Below, piece after piece: positions 1-5,688 of a stretch of 8,944 bases of DNA. Source of the stretch: CF-118 sp035934385 (GTDB taxonomy: Bacteria; Chloroflexota; Dormibacteria; Dormibacterales; Dormibacteraceae); the NCBI GenBank assembly GCA_035934385.1, contig DASYXY010000089.1, forward strand, positions 1-8,944. The letters run 5' to 3'. Under the pieces are notes generated by a model. That model was not told where the DNA came from, made no database searches, and saw nothing but the letters and a program-made list of their open reading frames with translations. Numbering within the stretch: the stretch's first letter is position 1; every line of letters begins with the position of its first letter. The translations under genes were made by a program, and so were the position numbers.

Positions 1-67
1 CGTCCTTCGCGTAAACCGCCGCCGAATATGACTGCAGCATCTGCTCCACTACTTCGCGGTCGTTCAT
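1..67 (-). CDS. Partial 5' end of a possible SnoaL/NTF2-like protein
   Basis: Only the first 22 codons are inside the window; the gene continues past base 1. The leftward frame from the ATG at 67 reads MNDREVVEQMLQSYSAAVYA and stays open to the edge. An acidic or amphipathic first helix followed by 'YSAAVYAKD' is typical of SnoaL/NTF2-like proteins (limonene-1,2-epoxide hydrolase and ketosteroid isomerase fold), which begin with a helix of this kind before 'D...L..Y..D'. That is family resemblance over a very short segment, so function is a guess. A second in-frame ATG at 73 would add two residues (Met-Ile). No Shine-Dalgarno sequence or clear -10 hexamer is visible upstream. The gene diverges from the small gene to its right. 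Confidence 0.5.
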   Translation of the reverse strand, partial: MNDREVVEQMLQSYSAAVYAKD

Positions 68-110
68 GATCATGTGGAACATGAGATCGCAGGCTGATGT
101 TTCAGCCGGC

Positions 111-410
111 GTGGAGACCTATCGCGCATCGTCTGACGTCATCGCCTGCACGCTCACGCCTGAAGACCTGAAGGAGACCGAGCAGGCGTGGCGGAAGCTC
201 CTCGGGCTGTCGCTGGTCTCACGCTGGGAGGTGCCTGGCGGCCTCCGCCTCGAGGTTCATCCCGGCAGCGCGCAAGCGCTACGAAGCCTCATCGATATCG
301 AGCGCGACTGCTGCCGCTGGATCACGTTCGAGCTCGAAGGCCCCGTCGTGACGATGACTTCGCCAGGCGACGGCGAGTCCACGATCCGGGAGATGTGGAG
401 TCTGCGCTAG
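111..410 (+). CDS. Small conserved-type protein with ERDCCRW motif, function unknown
   Basis: This small soluble protein has 99 residues from the GTG at 111. It reads as a compact alpha/beta domain: a segment beginning 'VIACTLTPEDLKE', then a charged helix, then 'ALRSLIDIERDCCRWITFEL', then a final strand 'GPVVTMTSPGD'. The 'ERxCC.W..F' motif resembles short uncharacterised actinobacterial proteins with an 'AERECC' motif. The vicinal cysteines could bind a metal or be redox active, but that is inference. Upstream in-frame ATGs at 66, 72 and 81 are possible. I prefer 111 because the first of these would overlap the start of the divergent gene, and because the 11 bases before GTG (TTTCAGCCGGC) are identical to those before the ATG at 5689. 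The TAG stop at 408-410 shares a CTAG palindrome with the convergent gene. Confidence 0.7.
   Translation: METYRASSDVIACTLTPEDLKETEQAWRKLLGLSLVSRWEVPGGLRLEVHPGSAQALRSLIDIERDCCRWITFELEGPVVTMTSPGDGESTIREMWSLR
407..410. other. CTAG palindrome giving reciprocal stop codons
   Basis: The four bases CTAG hold the TAG stop of the rightward small gene (408-410) and, on the other strand, the TAG stop of the leftward split-barrel gene (409-407). The two convergent genes therefore overlap by exactly four bases. I see no strong hairpin around it. Confidence 0.9.
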
Positions 411-778
411 GCCGGTATCAGCTCGAACGTCGCCTGCTCTGCGTCGGTCAGTGGCTCTGACCCTTGCGACGTCTTCACGATGATTCCGTATTTCGCCCGC
501 ACAAGTCTCGACACGGACCGGGCTTCCTCGGCGTCCAGCACGTGGCGAGGCCTCACCTTCACCGATTCGCCGCCGATGCGCAGCTCGGCTTCGCCGCGGC
601 CCATCAGGTTCTGCGGCCAATCGCGCCGGAACCCTTTGCCGGAACGTATGAACAGCCTCTTGCCGTCAGTCGCTATCCAGATGGTGATCTCGTACGGCTT
701 GCCTGTCGCGCGCCCGTAGGTGGTGAGCTTGACCTCCATCTCCTGTGCTGCGGCTTCGAACACGCTCGAGCTGGTCAT
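407..778 (-). CDS. Small split-barrel F420/flavin protein (DUF385/DUF2255-like)
   Basis: This 123-residue protein reads as a small split beta-barrel of the deazaflavin-dependent nitroreductase (DUF385) / DUF2255 type. These proteins bind F420 or FMN and reduce or sense small molecules. Visible features are 'VKLTTYGRATGKPYEITIW' (residues 16-34), the GR.SGK.. first-strand signature, then 'DGKRLFIRSGKGFRRDWPQN' (38-57) and 'GEAELRIGGESVKVRPRHV' (62-80). The Arg/Lys-rich turn 45-52 is where this fold commonly contacts cofactor phosphate. A C-terminal helical part (residues 82-98) precedes a final strand. It is the last gene of the leftward operon. Its ATG (778-776) overlaps the TGA of the FAD oxidase (777-775) as ATGA, so translation is probably coupled. 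The open frame runs further upstream to 1162, but that part is antisense-type sequence inside the oxidase gene. Whether the cofactor is F420 or FMN cannot be decided here. Confidence 0.8.
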   Translation of the reverse strand: MTSSSVFEAAAQEMEVKLTTYGRATGKPYEITIWIATDGKRLFIRSGKGFRRDWPQNLMGRGEAELRIGGESVKVRPRHVLDAEEARSVSRLVRAKYGIIVKTSQGSEPLTDAEQATFELIPA

Positions 779-2091
779 GGCGCCGGCGCCGAGGGCTCGA
801 TGTTCTGGTTGAGCCGGAACACGTTCGTGGGGTCGTAACGATCCTTGAGGGCGACAAGCCTGTCGTACGTCTCCGCGCCATACGCCTGGCGCACCCGCTC
901 GCGTGGCTCCTGAACGAGGTAATTGGCGTAGGCGCCGCTGCTGAGAAAAGGCTGCAGCCGCGCGAAACCTTCGCGCGCCCAGCGAATGTTCTCCTCGTCC
1001 CGCGCGGGATCGGTCCACTTCGCATTCACAAGCAAGTTGTACTTGGCGCCCGCGAAGCTTGCCGCGTTGACGCCCGGCGGGGTCCGATGCAGGGCGCCGT
1101 GCAGGTGCTCGACCTGGACCTGGCTCATGGGCGACTTCGCGGACATGAACACCTCGTCCCACGCTTCGATCGCCTCAGGAGTCAGCGGGCCCATGGCGTT
1201 CGTCTTCCAGTAGTTGCGCAAGCCCCAGGGCAGGATCGCGTCGAGCATGCGCTGCGAGTCCACGTACGAGCGAGGCGCGAGGCCGTCGCGCAGAAGATCG
1301 GCACGCGATCGCAGGCGGTCGAAGACCGCTGCCGCCGCTTCATCGGGTCCACAGAAGCAGGCGAACACCGAGTCCACCGCGGCGCCGTCAGGCGATCGGT
1401 GCACGATCAGGTCGAAGGCCAGCTCGTCGGGTGCGCTGTCCGTGAACTCGTCATAGAACTTCAGGAAATCGCGGGAATGGGCGAAGTCGATCAAACCCGA
1501 GACGACGCTGCCGAGCGGATGGAGCGCGAACTCGAACGTCGTGACCACGCCGAAGTTGCCGCCTCCGCCACGAAGCCCCCACAGCAGTTCCGGGTTCTCG
1601 TCGACGGAGGCCCGCACACGCTCGCCGGACGCAGTGATCACCTCGGCGCCGACGAGGTTGTCGCATGCGAGGCCATGCAGCCCACGAAGCACGCCGATGC
1701 CTCCCCCAAGCGTCAGGCCGGCGACCCCGGTACTCGAAACGATCCCGCCGGGCGTCGCGAGGCCGTGTGCCTGCGTCGCGGCGTCGAGGTCGCCCCAGGT
1801 CGCGCCACCTTGCACGACGGCTCGCCGGCGCGCGGGGTCGACCTCCACGCGCCTCATCGGCGAGAGGTCGATGACCAGGCCTCCGTCGCACACCGCGTTG
1901 CCCGCCACGTTGTGGCCGCCACCGCGGACCGCGACCTGCGGCGAATGCTCGCGCGCGTGAGTGATGGCGGCTGTCACGTCCGATTCGTCCGAGCACTGGA
2001 CGATCAGCGCCGGCCGCCGGTCGATCATGCCGTTGTACACCCGGCGCGCCTCGTCATAACCCGCGTCGCCCGGCCGCAGGTTCCTGCTCAC
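775..2091 (-). CDS. BBE/PCMH-type FAD-dependent oxidase
   Basis: This 438-residue protein is a berberine-bridge-enzyme-like FAD oxidoreductase. Such enzymes oxidise alcohols, sugars or phenolics and pass electrons to O2 or another acceptor. The PCMH FAD-binding domain covers about residues 25-195. 'VAVRGGGHNVAG' (53-64) contains His60, the usual 8-alpha covalent FAD ligand. 'GVAGLTLGGGIG' (122-133) and 'GLRGGGGNFGVVT' (172-184) are the other FAD contacts. A substrate domain follows, and the C-terminus has the BBE signature 'YDPTNVFRLNQNI'. The cysteine that gives a second covalent FAD bond in many family members is absent (the segment reads 'GGIVSSTGVAG'), so attachment is probably through His only. 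I chose the GTG at 2091-2089 because it overlaps the transporter's TGA as GTGA and gives a normal N-terminus. The frame is open to 2259, but that part lies inside the transporter gene. No signal peptide is seen. Confidence 0.92.
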   Translation of the reverse strand: MSRNLRPGDAGYDEARRVYNGMIDRRPALIVQCSDESDVTAAITHAREHSPQVAVRGGGHNVAGNAVCDGGLVIDLSPMRRVEVDPARRRAVVQGGATWGDLDAATQAHGLATPGGIVSSTGVAGLTLGGGIGVLRGLHGLACDNLVGAEVITASGERVRASVDENPELLWGLRGGGGNFGVVTTFEFALHPLGSVVSGLIDFAHSRDFLKFYDEFTDSAPDELAFDLIVHRSPDGAAVDSVFACFCGPDEAAAAVFDRLRSRADLLRDGLAPRSYVDSQRMLDAILPWGLRNYWKTNAMGPLTPEAIEAWDEVFMSAKSPMSQVQVEHLHGALHRTPPGVNAASFAGAKYNLLVNAKWTDPARDEENIRWAREGFARLQPFLSSGAYANYLVQEPRERVRQAYGAETYDRLVALKDRYDPTNVFRLNQNIEPSAPAP

Positions 2092-3299
2092 TTGGCGGGC
2101 ACGAGCCTCGAGGCAAGCATGCGCGGCGCGAGTGATCCGACCACAGCCATCAGGATTGCGCCGGCAAGAGGTGGCCAGAACGCCGGCGGTATCCGTCCGG
2201 TCGCATCCACCAGCATCCCGGCCGAAAGCGGTCCCACGAACGCCAGCAAGTAGCCGCACGCATACATGACCGCAGAGTAGGTCGACGCTTCACTTTCGTC
2301 CGACGCGATCAGCGGCGGCAAAGCGATGGATGCGACGAACGCGGCGCCTGTGCCCAGCCCGACCATGAAGACAAGCGGGCGCACCAGGTCAGTGAGCCCG
2401 AACAGGAGGCCGAGCGACCCGGCCACCGCGAGACCGCCGGCGACGACGTAGAACCACGTCGAGACCGCGAACTGCCAGCGCACGAACGTCAGCGCAAACA
2501 GCGGGACGATCGGAAAGAAAGTCAGAAAAAGGAAGGTCGTGGCGACATCGGCCGCGCTGTGCCCGTTCAACAGAAAGGGCACCCACGTAGCGACCGTGTA
2601 GTACACGAGGTTCTGGAATGTGAAGAGGGCCGCGACCTGCCACACGCGCGGGTCGCGCAGCACCTTGCCGAGGTTGATCGGCGGCGCGGCGGTGTCGTCC
2701 CTCGGAGTGAAGCGGACCCACAGCACGAGTCCGATGGCCGCGACCGCAGCCCAGACGAGGAACATCGCGTGCCAGCCGACCGCGTGAGTGATGAACGGCG
2801 ACAGCGACGACCCCAGCACGTTGCCCATCAGCAGGCCGTTCGCGTAGAGGTTGCTCGCGCGGGTGATCCTGGTAGGGAACCAGCGGCGGATCAGCACCGC
2901 AAGAGGCGGCTGGGCGATCGCGATCGAGAACGTCAGCGGCGCGCTGCCCGCGAACACCCAGAACGCTCCGGGGGGCAGCGTGATCGAGGCGCCGAAGATG
3001 GCGAGGCCGGCGGCGCACACGGTGACCAGGCGCCGGGCGCCGAAGCGCGTCGCCAGCAGCGCGCCGGGGATCGACGCGATTCCAAGCGCGAGCACCGCTA
3101 GTGACGTGATCGAGCCGGTGGCGAAGTAGCTGAGCCCTACGTCCGAGCGGATCTGGGGCAGTGTCGGCGGGATCGCGAACAGGATCACGCGCAGGTTGAA
3201 CGCGGTGAGCCACACGAGCCCGAGAGAGGTGACGGTTCGGCCCAAGTGGCGCGTCAGATCCTTGACGAGTCGGGCACGGGGTTGTGCTTGCGCACCCAT
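2088..3299 (-). CDS. MFS transporter, CynX/NimT-like
   Basis: This is a major facilitator superfamily permease of 403 residues from the ATG at 3299. Twelve hydrophobic segments are visible at about residues 25-45, 57-82, 90-110, 112-137, 153-172, 177-197, 219-243, 251-273, 280-302, 304-331, 341-366 and 373-395, with a polar central loop at 198-218. A weak motif A remnant ('TRFGARR', 84-90) lies between TM2 and TM3. The start 'LTAFNLRVILFAIPPTLPQI' (31-50) resembles the CynX/NimT branch, which moves cyanate, nitroimidazole-like and other small anionic or aromatic compounds, but the substrate is unknown. The start is uncertain: ATG 3299 overlaps the SDR by 46 bases and has no Shine-Dalgarno, while a TTG at 3245 starts 8 nt after the SDR stop with AAGGA upstream (385 residues). 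It is the second gene of the leftward operon and probably carries the substrate or product of the flanking oxidoreductases. Confidence 0.9.
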   Translation of the reverse strand: MGAQAQPRARLVKDLTRHLGRTVTSLGLVWLTAFNLRVILFAIPPTLPQIRSDVGLSYFATGSITSLAVLALGIASIPGALLATRFGARRLVTVCAAGLAIFGASITLPPGAFWVFAGSAPLTFSIAIAQPPLAVLIRRWFPTRITRASNLYANGLLMGNVLGSSLSPFITHAVGWHAMFLVWAAVAAIGLVLWVRFTPRDDTAAPPINLGKVLRDPRVWQVAALFTFQNLVYYTVATWVPFLLNGHSAADVATTFLFLTFFPIVPLFALTFVRWQFAVSTWFYVVAGGLAVAGSLGLLFGLTDLVRPLVFMVGLGTGAAFVASIALPPLIASDESEASTYSAVMYACGYLLAFVGPLSAGMLVDATGRIPPAFWPPLAGAILMAVVGSLAPRMLASRLVPAK

Positions 3300-4081
3300 C
3301 TGAACACGTCGCTGGTGGCAAGCTGGCCGCCGGTCACGTAGAGCACGTTCCCCGAAACCCACCCCGCCTCGTCGGAGCACAGGTAGACCGCCGCGGCGGC
3401 GACGTCGTCGGGAACTCCGACGCGCCCCAGCGGATAGAACGAGGCCCGGTCCGCTCGCTGCTCGTCGGTTTTCAGCAACTGCTCTGTCAGGCGCGTCTCG
3501 ATGACGCCCGGCGCGATCGCGTTCACGCGGATGCGGTCGCCCCCCAGCTCGTAGGCGAGGACCTTGGTGATGTTGGCGAGCGCGGCTTTGGCCGAGCCGT
3601 AGATGCCCTCGGTCGGCGCGGGGAACACAGCGTCGATCGAGACGATGTTGAGGATCGCGCCGCCCTTGCCGTGCCTCGCCATGTGCTTGCTCGCCGCCAC
3701 CGCAGCGAACAGCGGCGACCGCACGTTGAGCGCGTACATCGCATCGAAGGCTTCAAGGGTCGTTTCGGCGAGGGGGCCGATCGAACCGCGAAGCTCGAGG
3801 ATGCCGCCCGCGTTGTTGACCAGTACATCGAGGCCGCCGAGCGCCTTCGCGGCGGCGTCGACCATCGCGACCGCCTTCGGCGTATCGCCCATGTCGACGA
3901 CGTGCACGGAAGCCTTGCGACCGAGGGTGCGAATCTCGACGGCCACGTGCTCGAGCTCCTCGCGGCCGCGGGCCGCGATCGCAACGTCTGCGCCCTGCTG
4001 AGCAAACGCGAGCGCAATCGCCCGGCCGATGCCTCGTCCGCCACCCGTCACGAGCGCCTTCTTGCCTTCGAACGAGAACAT
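3254..4081 (-). CDS. SDR-family dehydrogenase/reductase
   Basis: This 275-residue classical short-chain dehydrogenase interconverts an alcohol and a ketone using NAD(P)H. The Rossmann motif TGGGRGIG is at residues 12-19 and NNAG at 89-92. The active site is complete: Asn119, Ser148, Tyr161 and Lys165 (YGSAK). Arg38 after the second strand ('AIAAR') favours NADP(H), which is inference. The C-terminal part 'NAIAPGVIETRLTEQ' and 'WVSGNVLYVTGGQ' is standard; about 20 extra residues follow. ATG 4081 is well supported: AGGAGGG sits 6 nt upstream. An in-frame extension to 4153 is implausible because it would run into the divergent gene. This is the first gene of the leftward operon and the only one here with a strong Shine-Dalgarno. 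Its closest role may be 3-oxoacyl-ACP-reductase-like or steroid/terpenoid alcohol oxidation; the sequence does not decide. Confidence 0.95.
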   Translation of the reverse strand: MFSFEGKKALVTGGGRGIGRAIALAFAQQGADVAIAARGREELEHVAVEIRTLGRKASVHVVDMGDTPKAVAMVDAAAKALGGLDVLVNNAGGILELRGSIGPLAETTLEAFDAMYALNVRSPLFAAVAASKHMARHGKGGAILNIVSIDAVFPAPTEGIYGSAKAALANITKVLAYELGGDRIRVNAIAPGVIETRLTEQLLKTDEQRADRASFYPLGRVGVPDDVAAAAVYLCSDEAGWVSGNVLYVTGGQLATSDVFRWVRKHNPVPDSSRI

Positions 4082-4087
4082 TCGCGA

Positions 4088-4094
4088 CCCTCCT
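4088..4094 (-). promoter_or_regulatory. Strong Shine-Dalgarno of the leftward SDR gene
   Basis: On the minus strand the bases read AGGAGGG, with a 6-nt spacer to the ATG at 4081-4079. It is the only near-consensus ribosome binding site I find in the window, and it fixes the start of the first operon gene. Confidence 0.85.
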
Positions 4095-4113
4095 GCTGCT
4101 GAAAGTGAGGCCA

Positions 4114-4119
4114 ATGCTA
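4114..4119 (-). promoter_or_regulatory. Putative -10 hexamer TAGCAT for the leftward four-gene operon
   Basis: The minus strand reads TAGCAT. A transcript starting about 7 nt downstream would carry a leader of roughly 25 nt containing the AGGAGGG site. No -35 resembling TTGACA is visible at 17 nt. The hexamer overlaps the opposing -10 at 4118-4123 through the shared TA at 4118-4119. Confidence 0.45.
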
Positions 4120-4123
4120 GTGT
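4118..4123 (+). promoter_or_regulatory. Putative -10 hexamer TAGTGT, leaderless start of the FAD oxidoreductase
   Basis: TAGTGT fits TANNNT and ends 8 nt before the ATG at 4132. A start point about 7-8 nt after a -10 would coincide with the start codon, so the mRNA would be leaderless. This is why I prefer 4132 to the earlier ATG at 4114, which has only a GAGG at 3-nt spacing and lies inside the promoter element. Confidence 0.5.
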
Positions 4124-4131
4124 TCGACTCG

Positions 4132-5265
4132 ATGCCCGATCGGGTGAGCACACTCATCGTCGGCGGCGGCATCGCGGGGTGCGCACTCGCGCACTACCTG
4201 GCCCAGGAAGGCGAGACCGACATCCTGCTCGTCGAGGCGGACGAGCTCGGCAGCGGATCCACCGGCGGGTCTTTCGGCGGCGTGAGACAGCAGTTCAGCA
4301 CCCCGCTCGAGATCGAGCTCTCGCGCCGCGGCCTGGATTTCTGGCGCACCGCCCAGCGTGTTTTTGACTCGCCGGTGCCGTGGCACGAGAACGGTTATCT
4401 GTTCCTCAGCGGCAGCGCCGACATCGTGGCCAAGCTCGCCGAGGCGGCGAAGCTGCAGCGATCGATGGGCCTGGCCGACGTCGAGGTGCTCGACGTCGAG
4501 CAGATCAAGGAGCTCACGCCGTGGGTGGGCACGGCCGGTCTCCTGGGTGGGACCTACACCCCGCACGACGGCAAGGTCACACCGACCGAAGGCGTGTCGG
4601 CGCTCGCGAAGGCGGCCCGGGCTCGCGGCGTACGCATCCGCGAGCACTGGCAGCTGAAGTCTCTGGAGCGATCAGGCTCCGGCTGGCGCGTCACCGGCCC
4701 CGAGGTGGTTGACGCGGGCCGCGTCGTCTTGTGCACCGGCTACTGGTCGAGCGACCTGCTCCGCGGTTTCGGGCTCGAGCTGACGATCCACCCGGTGCCG
4801 CTGTACGCGGCCATCACTGAACCGGCGCTAGCGGGCCAGCTCGTGCCGCTCACGATCGACCTCGACACGGGCCTGCTGATCGAGCGCGAGAGCGGCGGCC
4901 TCCTGATCGCCGTGCTGCTGGACGAAAACCCGCCCGGCTACGGACACGCGCAGATGCTCGACGAATACGCCGAGCTCGCGCGTGTGCGCGCGCCGTCCAT
5001 CGTCGATGTCCCGATCGCGAAGCACGTGGTCGCCAACGTCGACCTCGGCGGCGACGGCCATCCTTACGTGGGCGAGGTCGAAAGCGGGCTGTGGATGATC
5101 GCGGGCTTCGGCGGCCATGGCGTGATGCATGCGCCGCCGGTCGCGCAGCTGCTCGCGAAGGTCATCGCCGGCCGGCCCGACCGGAGCCTCGACATCTCTT
5201 CGCTGAGCCCGTGGCGGAAGCCTGGCTCGGAGTCGGAATGGATGGTCGCGTCTAAGAAGGGCTAG
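4132..5265 (+). CDS. DAO-family FAD-dependent oxidoreductase (sarcosine-oxidase-beta-like)
   Basis: This 377-residue enzyme belongs to the D-amino-acid-oxidase/sarcosine-oxidase superfamily, which oxidises secondary or primary amines and amino acids. An N-terminal Rossmann site 'LIVGGGIAG' (residues 8-16) is followed by Glu35 at the end of strand two ('LLVE'), the usual contact for the FAD ribose. 'GSTGGSFGGVRQQFS' (about 40-54) is typical of the sarcosine-oxidase-beta-like branch. The C-terminus has the second FAD segment: 'GLWMIAGFGGHGVMHAP' at about 319-335. I see no covalent-flavin His or Cys motif and no partner subunits (alpha, gamma, delta), so it is probably a stand-alone enzyme. A start at 4114 or GTG 4105 would add residues. 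It diverges from the SDR operon, with 50 bases between start codons, and ends head-on with the PPOX gene over a shared CTAG stop. Its substrate is unknown. Confidence 0.9.
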   Translation: MPDRVSTLIVGGGIAGCALAHYLAQEGETDILLVEADELGSGSTGGSFGGVRQQFSTPLEIELSRRGLDFWRTAQRVFDSPVPWHENGYLFLSGSADIVAKLAEAAKLQRSMGLADVEVLDVEQIKELTPWVGTAGLLGGTYTPHDGKVTPTEGVSALAKAARARGVRIREHWQLKSLERSGSGWRVTGPEVVDAGRVVLCTGYWSSDLLRGFGLELTIHPVPLYAAITEPALAGQLVPLTIDLDTGLLIERESGGLLIAVLLDENPPGYGHAQMLDEYAELARVRAPSIVDVPIAKHVVANVDLGGDGHPYVGEVESGLWMIAGFGGHGVMHAPPVAQLLAKVIAGRPDRSLDISSLSPWRKPGSESEWMVASKKG

Positions 5266-5272
5266 CCCTCTT
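5254..5272. terminator. Possible bidirectional hairpin at convergent gene ends
   Basis: GGGCTAGCCC at 5259-5268 is a perfect palindrome, extended by A-T and G-C pairs (5258/5269, 5256/5270, 5255/5271, 5254/5272) with one bulged A at 5257. That gives a 7-bp stem with a CTAG tetraloop, which is itself the stop codon of both genes. A-rich and T-rich flanks are short and there is no real U-tract, so termination efficiency is doubtful. It would act on both the FAD oxidoreductase and PPOX transcripts. Confidence 0.35.
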
Positions 5273-5663
5273 CGAAGTGGACGCCCGTCGGCTCGATCCG
5301 AAAGATCGCCCTCCGCTCCCCCTCGAAGAACCACGGATAGTCCTTGCCCATGTAGCGGCGCGAGAGCTGGTCCATGTGTTCGTGCCATCCCTCCTCGGAC
5401 CAGGACACGACCTTGCCCGTGATGTCGAGGTGCCGGTCCGCGTTGCGTGGATCGCCGATCGACAGTGCGACCGCCGGGCGCGCCATCATGTTGTGCGCCT
5501 TGACGCGGTCGAGCCGCACGTCCACCAGGACGATGTTCTCGTCGTGATCGACCCACAACGGGGTCACGTGTGGCGAGCCGTCGCGTCGGATCGTTGCGAG
5601 ATAGCCGAGGGCATCGCCCTCCAGCAGGTCGACCATCGAGGGTGGGATCTTCGCTTCAGCCAT
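5262..5663 (-). CDS. PPOX-class F420-dependent oxidoreductase
   Basis: This 133-residue protein is a pyridoxamine-5'-phosphate-oxidase-like split barrel, of the branch commonly annotated as PPOX-class F420-dependent oxidoreductases. It shows 'LGYLATIRRDGSPHVTPLW' (residues 19-37), the typical 'LATVR.DGSP.VTP.W' strand pair, then 'NIVLVDVRLDRVKAHNM' (43-59) where Arg/Lys contact cofactor phosphate, 'PAVALSIGDPRN' (63-74) and the C-terminal 'LSRRYMGKDYPW' (100-111), all family hallmarks. It has normal length and no signal peptide. The start at 5663 is preceded 7 nt upstream by TATGCT, suggesting a leaderless message. An in-frame ATG at 5675 (adding MLPH) is possible but lies in that hexamer. 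It is monocistronic as far as seen. It diverges from the luciferase-like gene with only 25 bases between starts. Use of F420 rather than FMN is inferred from family. Confidence 0.92.
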   Translation of the reverse strand: MAEAKIPPSMVDLLEGDALGYLATIRRDGSPHVTPLWVDHDENIVLVDVRLDRVKAHNMMARPAVALSIGDPRNADRHLDITGKVVSWSEEGWHEHMDQLSRRYMGKDYPWFFEGERRAIFRIEPTGVHFEEG

Positions 5664-5670
5664 GTGGGGA

Positions 5671-5676
5671 AGCATA
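5671..5676 (-). promoter_or_regulatory. Putative -10 hexamer TATGCT for the PPOX gene
   Basis: The minus strand reads TATGCT, ending 7 nt before the ATG at 5663. It overlaps the opposing -10 (5675-5680) through the TA at 5675-5676. No -35 element is recognisable. Confidence 0.5.
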
Positions 5677-5680
5677 ATTT
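5675..5680 (+). promoter_or_regulatory. Putative -10 hexamer TAATTT for the luciferase-like gene
   Basis: TAATTT fits TANNNT and ends 8 nt before the ATG at 5689. The slightly upstream CATAAT (5673-5678, five of six matches to TATAAT) is an alternative register. No Shine-Dalgarno is present between it and the start codon, so the message is probably leaderless. The -35 region is weak. Confidence 0.5.
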
Positions 5681-5688
5681 CAGCCGGC

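Noticed and set aside
745..2253. A 502-codon rightward open frame opposite the BBE-type oxidase
   Set aside because: It is Arg/Ala/His-rich with no family motifs, and lies exactly antisense to a well-supported enzyme; it is a product of high-GC codon use.
3284..4102. A 272-codon rightward open frame opposite the leftward SDR
   Set aside because: It is antisense shadow sequence; the SDR on the minus strand has a full active site and a strong ribosome site.
4105..4131. Earlier starts (GTG 4105, ATG 4114) for the DAO-type oxidoreductase
   Set aside because: They lie within the divergent promoter, and ATG 4114 has only GAGG at 3-nt spacing. ATG 4132 has the same TANNNT spacing as four other starts, though 4114 is not excluded.
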